From Dactylorhiza incarnata (lineage: Eukaryota > Streptophyta > Magnoliopsida > Asparagales > Orchidaceae), in contig JAWHQI010000049.1 in the NCBI GenBank assembly GCA_033032865.1, positions 2,418,001 to 2,482,000 of the forward strand: a stretch of DNA of 64,000 bases. Reading direction: 5' to 3'. The position numbers and the translations under genes are program-made. Positions 55,327 through 64,000 of this stretch are shown here, piece by piece; the stretch's first letter is position 1, and each line of letters opens with the position of its first letter. Below the pieces are notes generated by a model. It searched no databases, was not told the origin of the DNA, and saw only the letters and a program-made list of their open reading frames with translations.

Positions 55327-57083
55327 ATTAATACATTATAGTGTTATATGTACGCCAAATTCTCATACACTACATTTACATGCATGTGAAATACACCAAC
55401 ATGCAGAGGTCTAAATGACCTAAAATGTTCACCTGTGGCTATTTATGACCTAATTAACATGCCACCCAAGATTTGGGTCATTTTGAGTTGATCTAGCAAC
55501 AAATATTTCAAAAATATTAAAAATCACATTTCTTACAAAATTATAGAAAAATAATGCAAAAAATTCTGATTTTTGGCCAAGGGGCGTGTCTATGGTATAT
55601 ACTTGCATGGCCAAAATATTAGGCCCATGCAAACACTCATGTGAAATAAATTCACATTTTGGTGGCTTGTCCTTCCTTAGGACACATCTCAGAAAAATCG
55701 CCCAACAGGGAGTTATTGGTCACCAAATCAGGTGATTTAAAATTCTATAAAAAGTATACCTCAAGTGCTACAATGTTTATCTTCAGAACTTTTTCCTAAA
55801 ACAGCTTCTAAGGACATTCAAAATGATCTTTAAGTTTATAAAATGTGATAAATTGTATGGTATGATATATTATCATTTGGCCTGCCTATAGCTGATTCTG
55901 CACAAATCTGGAAGCAGTTCCAATGAAAATTGGTTGTCTTCTTCGTCTAACCGACAAGTAAGATGTCTATAACTACAAACTTTGATTTCTGCCTCTTGGG
56001 ACCATCATTTTACATGAAATCAAGGGCATTAGCTTAGTCTTGAGTAGAGGAAGATGTGAGAGACGTTTTTAAAATGAATGGTGGCCGAAATCCTAGTTTT
56101 TAAACATGTCTCATTCTCCATTTTGGCCATCGAATTTTGAAATCAAAACATCAATTGAGGCTCAATTCTCATCACTTACAGATCTAGGATACTGGCACAA
56201 AGTGAGGGGAGGAGAAACAAATTGTTGTTGGGGCTTGGCGGTGGCTATAGTGGCGGTTGGCCATGGAATTTCTCCTCTCCAGCGAGCTTGCTCGATCTCC
56301 TGATTCTCCACCAAAATCTGCAATTGCAAGCTCGATTTCTACTGCTTTCCACCTTCTGAAGCTAATAGAAGGTTCAATTTGGAGGATGGTGGAGGTTGTA
56401 AGGAAGTGCCATGAATGGGAGTTTCGGCCAAGGCTTTTTCCCCTACAATTCTTTGCCACAGGGCATGGGGTGGCTGGCATTCTATAGGAAACTTCATGGG
56501 GGAGTTGAGGTGCAGCCCTTGGGAGATGAATTGAGTTCCAATTGGCACTCAATCCATGAATCCCTCATTTGGCCTTATTTAAAATTGGGGAAAGTCCAAT
56601 TTTGCCCTTGCATGCCCCTTTTTTTTTGAAATCAGAGAGTATGGAATATAATTAGGGTTGTGGGTTGCTGAGTGGGCTGAGATTGAGGGTCTTAGCCCAT
56701 TGGAATTGGCTTGGGCTCTCATTTCTCCTCTTTCGGCCTAATGTTGACAATGGTTGACTTTGGGGTTGATTTGGTCAAATATATGAGTGGGCTGGCCCAA
56801 CTTGAAGGTGAGTCTCACAACATCACTCAATGCTCATTGGGCAATGGTGGGCCCCAATTGGGCTAATTGACCCATATTGGCCTAAGTTGATCTTTGGTCA
56901 AATTGGATGAATTGGTTGACCAATTGATGGTCTTTTGGGTCCATTGAGTCCCTATTGGGATTAAAAGGTTATGGGTGAGGTCAATTTGACCAATTGAAGA
57001 TGAATTAAACCTTGATTGGGTTGATTTGGGCTATGTTGACCAAGAGTTTACTTTGGTCAAATTCATTGAAATTGGGTGGAACC
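55327..57083. other. Non-coding repeat-like DNA between elements B and D
   Basis: Continuation of 41273-43024 across the B insertion. No credible gene: the short open frames near 56100-56630 overlap on both strands and lack recognisable motifs. A segment at 55370-55500 (acaccaacatgcagagg, ...ttgggtcattttgagttgat) is a diverged direct copy of 42888-43010. 56640-57083 is full of TTGGGC/GGTCAA words like those at 1-183. Confidence 0.45.
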
Positions 57084-58700
57084 TGTTGGGATCATTGTCC
57101 ACAATGTCTTAGATTTGGAGAAGTCCATTCTTAAATCAAAGATATATCTCAGAATGTATTTGATATACTCTCTAGAATCAATGTGCAGGAGATCAGGTCA
57201 GGCATAGTACTCAAGGAATTCATCCAAGTTCACAAGCGTCGAGACAACATACATCGCTCGACGCATGTGACCCAGAAGCGTTGACTTATGTTTACTGCTC
57301 AGATAGACAAGGTCGCCGCTGAAGTTATGAGATCAAGTTTGGAAGCGTCGAGCCAAGTTATATTGCACGACGTCGTGGAAAGAGAAGTGTCGACCAAACT
57401 TCAGTTAGCTCTGCGCCAACAAAAAGAGTCGAGATATGAAGGCATAGTTAAGAAGCGTCGAGCCCCTGTACGTTGCTCGACTTCTAAAGATAAAAAGCGT
57501 CGACTAACTGATGATTGCTCAACGCCTAAGAAGGAGGAATCGAGAGCTTCAGTCTAAGAAGTTTGTATCGAGTATCGACATATCGCTCGACGCCTAATGG
57601 AAAAAGTGTCGACAGAGATGCTCAGTGCTCAACGCCTTTTCTACAGATACTCTGAGCTGAGAAATTTCTTCTACAGCTAGCTGAGCCTTTGTTTCTTCTG
57701 AAGCCATTAAAGGCCGTTGAAGACTTAGCGTCGTGCTGACGTGGAGGAGCATAATAGATGTTGCAGATGGCGGGCTATAAATAGAAGGCATGACCTATGG
57801 GTTAAAACAGTTTTTCCTATCTTTCAAAAGCCATTATCGTCTCCATCATTTTGAGGGAAAGTCTGAGAAAGAATCTAAAGAAGTCATCTTCTCTATCAGA
57901 ACTGATCTAACTTGAAGATTTCATTCAGCAATCTGGTGCTGATACATCTTTTTGAAAGAAGAAGATCAAGAAGGAAGAATCTGTCTTCCTAGGAAGAAGA
58001 ACAGTCATCACAGCCTGTTGAATCAAGAAGATCATCTGCTGCTGCTGTTCTATTGAAGATTTCTGTCTGATCATTCAGGAAGATCAAGAAGACTCAACAA
58101 TCTGAAGAATCTGAGTCTAAGTATTGTTATTTTCTTTATCAATCTCTATAGGATCTGAGTTGTCAGATCTGAGTGTAAGATCTGTCAAGGATCTGAGTTG
58201 TAAGATCAGGTGTGATCTGAGTTGTAGAATTCAGGGGTGAATCTGAGCTGTAGGCCTAATTATAAAGGCTGAGGTAAGATCTGTGAGATCTGAGTTTGTA
58301 AGATCTGCTGAGATCTGAGAGAGTAAGATCTGTGAGATCTGAGTTTGTAAGATCTGCTGAGATTTGAGAGAGTAAGATCTGTGAGATCTGAGTCTGTAAG
58401 ATCTGTTGTGATCTGAGCTGTAAGACCTGTTTGTGGTCTGAGATCTAGAGGAGATATAAACCCTATCTGGCACACTGCTAGAAGGGAGAAGGTGGAAAGT
58501 GGATTACCCAAGATAAGGGGAACCACTATAAAATTCTATGTGTCTTTTCTGTGTGTGTTCTTATTCTTGAAAGCTCTGATCAGTTTTATATTGGTTATAA
58601 TCAAGAACTGCAATAGTTTTTCAAATAACCTATTCACCCCCCCCCCCCCCCCCCCCCCCCCCCCTCTAGGTGATTAGCTACCCTTAATTAAAGTCTTTCA
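57084..58700 (+). repeat. 5' LTR of element D
   Basis: TGTTGGGATCATTGTCC...AAAGTCTTTCA, the same module order as the B LTR: GCGTCGAGC array (57236-57640), TGACGTGG (57737-57744), TATA box (57775-57783), GAGATCTGAGTTTGTAAGATC tandem repeats (58260-58420, different copy number from B), GGGGAACCACTATAAAA (58518-58534) and an exceptionally long 28-C run (58637-58664). Confidence 0.92.
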
Positions 58701-58702
58701 AG

Positions 58703-58713
58703 TGGTATCAGAG
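58703..58713 (+). promoter_or_regulatory. Primer binding site of element D
   Basis: TGGTATCAGAG two bases after the LTR end, identical to B. Confidence 0.87.
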
Positions 58714-58781
58714 GGTTGTTGTTCAAGAAAAGGTTTAACAGCCTGAACAAGATCTTCTAAGGGTAAATTTCTTTAGTTGTG

Positions 58782-61180
58782 ATGGCAAATACAGAAGGAA
58801 ACAAAGAATTCACATCTATGAAGCTTCCAATTTGCAGAAAAGAAAACTTTGGGATTTGGAAGGAAAGGGTCAGACTTTTCATGGAAGCCTCTGATCCTAG
58901 AATATACATAATTGTTCTAGAGGTACCTTTTGTTCCTATGAAGGTTTCATTTACAGATGGAAGTATCAAGACTCCTAAAACTTATTCTGAGATGACCAAA
59001 GATGAAGTGATTATGGCCTCCATGGATAAGAGAGCTCAGAACATTATTGTTAGTGCTATTGAGGATTCAACCTTCCAAAACATAGTGCATTGTAAACTGC
59101 CAAAGAAATATGGGAATCTCTCATTGTCTATATGGAAGGGACTGAAGAATTTAGAGATGACAGGAAGTCTCTTCTAAATCAGCAATATGAAGCTTTCAGA
59201 CAAGACAAGAAAGATTCTATAGCAGTCTGCTATGAAAAATTCTTCAAAATTGTAAATGGTCTAAAAACTTATGGAAGAACTTTCACAGATTATGAGCTGA
59301 ATGATAAATTCTTAAGATCACTAAACAAAGAATGAGATATCAAGATCTGTGCAATCAGGGAAATTGGAAATCTGGGAAATATTCAGCCACAGAATTTATA
59401 TGGGAAACTCTTGTCCCATGAACTTCATCTGAATACCAGAAAAGCTGAGGAAGGACACAATAGGGAAAATCCTATTTCTCTGAAAGCAGAAAGCTCCAAG
59501 AAAAGCAAAGAAAGAATGTCATTATCCCCCAGGATACCATCTGAATCAGAAGAATCAGAAACCAGTAATTCTGATTCTGAAATATCAGATGGTGAATTGG
59601 CACTCTTCACCAAACAGCTAAAAAGGATGTTGAGAAGAAAACAACACTGGAAAACTAGACCCTCTCAGTCATCCAGATCTAAGAAGCACTCAAATTCTTC
59701 AGAGGGATTCAAACAAGACTCCAAAAAGGACAGGTATAACTCTAAACACAATAAATTCAATTCAGAAGAAATTGTGTGTTTTTGTTGCAGGAAATCAGGA
59801 CACATGATTGCTGATTATCCTTCAAAGAGAAAGAATAACAAGAAATCTGATGAAAGGAGGCACAAATCTGACAAGAGACATGAGAAGAGTCTAATAGCCA
59901 AGAAAGGCAAAGTCACTCTTAGTGACAGTGAATCTCAATCATCAGACTCAGATAGTGAGGAGGCACTCATAGCTCTGATGGCTGCCAATGAAAGTGAAGA
60001 CATTCTAAATCATAGACCTATGATAAGAGCCCCATTATCAAGGTCTGATAGTGAAGAGGATGAAGAAGAAAATGCAGGACTCATGGCACTGAGTGATCAA
60101 GAAGATCAGGAGACAACTACTGATATAAAGGTACTTGATAAAACTCCTTTATCTGATTCTGATTCTGAACCTGAAGTAGATTCATTCTCTTCTAATGAAA
60201 ATGACTCACAATCTAACTTTCATTAAGATGAAATTATTGATAAATATCAATTACTTCTTAAAGCACTTAAAAAGAGCAAAAGACATAATAAAAGATCACA
60301 AAAAGAAATATCTGATTTAAAGCAAACTAATTCCCAAAACTCTGAGGCAGCTGAGAGGCTGAATTAGACAAGCAAAGAACTTAGCAAACTAAAAGTCATG
60401 TCTATTATTCACATACAGACTTTATGCACTAAGGAGAAGTTAATAAAAGAACTTGAAGCAAAACTCCTAGCAGAAAGGAAGCTTGTAGCAAAGTTCTCAA
60501 AACCACAAACTATCCTTCCCATAATAGACACATTTTCTGCACAATACAGATGTGGCATAGGATATGATAGGAAGGCGGATAATAACCCTAAAAGTAATGA
60601 CAAGGCACCTATGCAACCAATAAAATTCAACAAAGCCATGCCTATCACAAATAAGCATGATCAAAAAGGTGTGCATAAGTTTTATAAGGGTGAGTGTTCT
60701 TATAGCAAAGATGAGTCAATTCAACCAAGTAACAATAATGCCAAATCACTATGCAAAGAAAAAGTATTAACTCATCATGACTCCTTTATATTTAAAGCAA
60801 ACACAAAATCCAAAAGAAAGGAACTAAGACCCTAAGTGAAAACCACTGCTGTCAAGAAAACTGAACCAGTAAAATTTACTAAAACAACTTACATAGCTCC
60901 TTTGAATAAGGCAATTAAGCAAAATATGAGTCAACATAAAGAAGTGAGAAGACCTCCAAGGAGATATAACATATATGAATGTTGGTGATGTGGAAGGGTT
61001 GGACATTTTGCTCTCGACTGTAGGTTCAATCCAACTGTTCCAAGATTCAACTCTGGGAGACCAGTACTCAGACCAATGGCAACTCTCACAGCACCAAGGA
61101 TTATTCAACAACTAAATTTTCCAGCTCATACTAACAAGGTTCTAGGACCCAACTAGGTGTGGGCTCCTAAGAAAAGGTAA
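58782..61180 (+). pseudogene. Gag protein of element D (broken)
   Basis: Start ATG 58782 (MANTEGNKEFTSMKLPICRK). A one-base loss near 59095 (in the codons for HCK) changes the frame; the gene then continues in the B frame with stops at 59333, 60224, about 60365, 60833, about 60986 and about 61154. The first knuckle CFCCRKSGHMIADY has lost its last Cys. The second (CW.CGRVGHFALDC) is hit by the stop near 60986. The sequence otherwise follows B closely, including the end ...PKKR then TAA and pol in the +1 frame. Confidence 0.88.
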
Positions 61181-61187
61181 TTTCTTT

Positions 61188-64000
61188 TTGCAGGGTTGTC
61201 CAAAGACCAATCAACTTCCTATCTGGTACTTGGACAGTGGGTGCTCTATGCACATGACAGGAACAAAAAGTCTGCTGAATTATTACACTCCTGTGAAGAA
61301 TGGACAAAAGGTTATCTTTGGAGGGTCTGAAAAAGGTAAAGCTAAAGGTTATGGTAAAATCAAAAATGGAATTGTCACCATCACCAAAGTTGCTCATGTT
61401 GATGGATTGCAACACAATCTCATCAGCATAAGTCAATTGTGTGATATTGGGTATGACATTTCATTCCATAAGGATGAGTGCCTGATTAAGAAAGAGAATG
61501 AGATAATTCTCTCAGGCACTAGGAGTGGCAACATTTACTGCCTAAACTTTATATGTTCTGATCAAGTTAATTCCATATGCTTAGTAGCAGAGAATAAAGT
61601 TTCTAGTAGTGTTCAATGGCATAAAAGATTAGCCCACATAAACTATAAGACTATAAATAAGCTTATTTCAAAAGACCTAGTGAGAGCTGGGCCTAAGTGG
61701 AAGTGTGTGCAGGAGGGTCCATGCCATGCTTGTCAAATGGGTAAGCAGACCAAGTCTTCCTTCAAACCAATAGGTGAGAAGGATTCCATTAGATGTCTAT
61801 ACCTACTTCACATGGATCTATTTGGACCAATGTCAATCCATACCTTAGGAGGAAAGTCATACACCCTTGTAATTGTTGATGATTATTCCAGATTCACATG
61901 AGTATTCTTCCTTAAACATAAGTCAGACACTTTAGAAATATTTATCAATTTTGTTAGGCAAATCACCAATGAAATAGGAAATCCTGTATCCAAAATTAGA
62001 AGTGATCATGGGACTGAATTTCAGTCAGGTGCAATGACCAATTTTTGTGAAAATCAAGGCATTTCTCAAGAGTTCTCATCTCCTAGAACTCCCCAACAAA
62101 ATGGGGTTATTGAGAGAAGAAATAGAACCCTTATTGAAGCTAGTAGGAGTATGACAAGTGATTCTTCTCTTCCTGAGTTTTTCTCGGCTGAAGACGTAAA
62201 CACAACATGCCATGTGCAGAATATGACTCTTATCAACAAAAGACTGGATAAGACCCCATATGAGTTGTTGAAAGGTAGAAAACCCACTTTAGCCTATTTC
62301 AAAATATTTGGTAGTAAATGCTTTGTATTAAATAATGGAAAGCACCATCTCACTAAATTTGCAGAAAAAGCACATGAGGCAATTTTTGTTGGGTATAGCT
62401 CTCAAAGTAGAGCCTATAGAATTTTCAACAAAAAGTCAAATAGGATAGAAGAATCTATACATGTTGTATTTGATGAAACCAGCCTTATTTATAAGGATCT
62501 AGGAAGTTTATCAAGTTGTGCAGGTTCTACATAGAAATTGAAGGAGATGAATATCAATGAACAGCACAATGAGGAGAATGAAGAAATTAATGAGACTATA
62601 ATTGCAACTAGAGAGGATGAACATCAAGCAGAAGACAATTATGAAGAACCTAATGCTGTTGAAGAACCACCACATGCAGAACCTCTAGAAGAACCTACTC
62701 AAACAGATGCACTAGAATCTCAAAGGGAAAATGAAAGGTGGAGGAATGCAACCAAACATCTGAAGGATCATCCCAAAGAACAGATCTTAGGAAATCCAAA
62801 TGATGGTGTGCAAACTAGAAGAGGAAACTAAATACATGAGGCCTTGCATCACAACTTTCTATCCAAAATAGAGCCTAAGAAGTTTGATGAAGCCAATAAG
62901 GACACTTCATGGATATTAGCTATGCAAGAAGAGCTAAATCAATTTGAAAGGTGCAAAGTCTGGATATTGGTTCCAAGACCAAAGAAACACAAAGTCATAG
63001 GGACCAAATGGGTATTTAGGAATAAGCTGGATGAAAATGGTGTGATTATCAAAAACAAAGCAAGGTTGGTTGCCCAAGGATATAGACAGGAGGAAGGCAT
63101 AGATTTTGATCAAGTGTTTGCTCCTATGGCAAGATTGGAGGAAATCAGATTATTCATGGCATTTGCAGCACACACTGGATTCATAGTTTATCAAATGGAT
63201 GTAAAGTCAGCATTCCTTAATGGAACAATATTGGAGGAAGTATATGTTGAACAACCCCCAGGTTATATTGACTCTACTCATCCAAATCATGTCTATCTAT
63301 TATTAAAAGCATTGTATGGTCTGAAACAGGCACCTAGAGCCTGGTATGAGACATTATCTAGATTTCCCATTGAGAACAAATTCTCAAGAGGAAAGATAGA
63401 TAAGACATTGTTTCTTAGGATAGTTAAAGGTCACATTATTCTAGTACAAATATATGTAGATGATATAATATTTGGCTCAACTGATAATAACCTTTGCAAA
63501 AGGTTTGCAAACCTTATGCAAGGAAAATTTGAAATGAGCAGCATGGGTGAGCTTAAATACTCCTTAGGACTCCAAGTGAAACAGTCTGAGGAAGGAATTT
63601 TAATTTCCTAGACCAAGTACACAAAAGAGATTATCAAGAAGTTTGGAATGGAAAATTCCACTGTCATGAAGACACCAATGGCAGCAAATATGTCACTGGA
63701 CAAGGATGACAAAGGGAAACATATTGATGAAACATTGTACAGAGGAATCATTGGCTCATTGCTCTACCTAACTGCTAGCAGGCCAGACATTATGTTCTCA
63801 ACATGTGTGTGTGCTAGATACCAAGTGAACCCTAAAGAATCTCACTATACTGCTGTCAAAAGAATCCTGAGATATCTGAAGGGCACTCTTAATCTTGGCC
63901 TTTGGTATCCTAGAAGCAATGACTTTGAACTAATTGGTTTTTCAGATGCTGATTTTGCAGGATGCAAGGAGGACAGAAAAAGTACATCAGGCACATGCCA
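61188..64000 (+). pseudogene. Pol polyprotein of element D, incomplete at the window edge
   Basis: Protease WYLDSGCSMHMTG (about 61227). Pre-integrase WHKRLAHINYKTINKL...CHACQMGK. Integrase with HMDLFGPMS, then TGA at 61899-61901 (shared with B), RSDHGTEF and ERRNRT. Further stops at 62532, 62829 and 63609. RT 62844-63611 is a 255-codon open frame with [32 protein letters not shown] and [10 protein letters not shown] (about 63453-63482). RNase H starts (GFSDADFAGCKEDRKSTSG) at the very end. Apart from the stops, one frame is kept, so D pol is better preserved than that of A or E. Confidence 0.92.

Larger units (their letters stand above)
57084..64000 (+). mobile_element. Element D: SIRE-like copia element of the B family, right end outside the window
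   Basis: 5' LTR, primer site, gag and most of pol are collinear with B; the window stops inside RNase H, so the envelope-like ORF and 3' LTR, if present, cannot be seen. The five bases before the LTR are gaacc (57079-57083); the partner lies outside. It carries more in-frame stops than B in gag. Confidence 0.92.

Noticed and set aside
56100..56640. Possible host gene in the B-D spacer
   Set aside because: Frames are short, overlap on both strands, lack recognisable motifs or splice structure, and the region has the style of the surrounding non-coding repeat.

Overview
The window is plant nuclear DNA, almost certainly from an angiosperm with a large, repeat-rich genome. I see no ordinary host gene, rRNA, tRNA or CRISPR array. 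Nearly every base belongs to LTR retrotransposons: several SIRE/Maximus-type Ty1/copia elements (UBN2-like gag, order PR-INT-RT-RNase H, initiator-Met-tRNA type primer site TGGTATCAGAG, long LTRs, extra 'envelope-like' ORF) and one Ty3/gypsy chromovirus-like element. The clade is inferred from motifs; I cannot name the species.

Layout. Element C (minus strand, about 184-36641) is the oldest visible host element: 5' LTR 34994-36641, gag 33010-34895, no pol, envelope-like ORF, 3' LTR 184-1837. It is split twice. Element A (plus, 2864-14823) sits in the tail of its envelope-like ORF. Element E (plus, 15735-32314) sits on that ORF's start codon. E is itself split by the gypsy element G (minus, 22679-30235; perfect 5-bp duplication gtgtc). 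A 2.9-kb piece of C (partial gag, 5' LTR and flank, 34417-37316) is tandemly duplicated at 37317-41944, and the duplicated LTR received a solo LTR (H, 38452-40176). Non-coding repeat-like DNA (41273-43024 and 55322-57083) was then split by complete element B (plus, 43025-55321; perfect duplication aattc). A second member of B's family, D (plus), starts at 57084 and runs out of the window inside RNase H.

All internal genes carry stops or frameshifts, so no element looks autonomous now. Intact stretches still show the usual division of labour: gag (capsid and zinc knuckles), protease, integrase, reverse transcriptase, RNase H, and in A, B and C a third gene coding for an acidic/coiled-coil 'envelope-like' protein.

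The most interesting signal is regulatory. Each SIRE-like family carries its own short dyad motif (CCGCTGAGAC in A, GCGTCGAGC in B/D, TTCGACGAA in E and H, GCGTCGAC in C) in arrays in the LTR ahead of the TATA box. In A, B and C the same family-specific motif recurs between pol and the envelope-like ORF. In A and B it is followed by a second TATA box about 100 bp before the ATG. This suggests an internal promoter for the third gene that co-evolves with the LTR promoter, unlike the stop-codon readthrough reported for soybean SIRE1.
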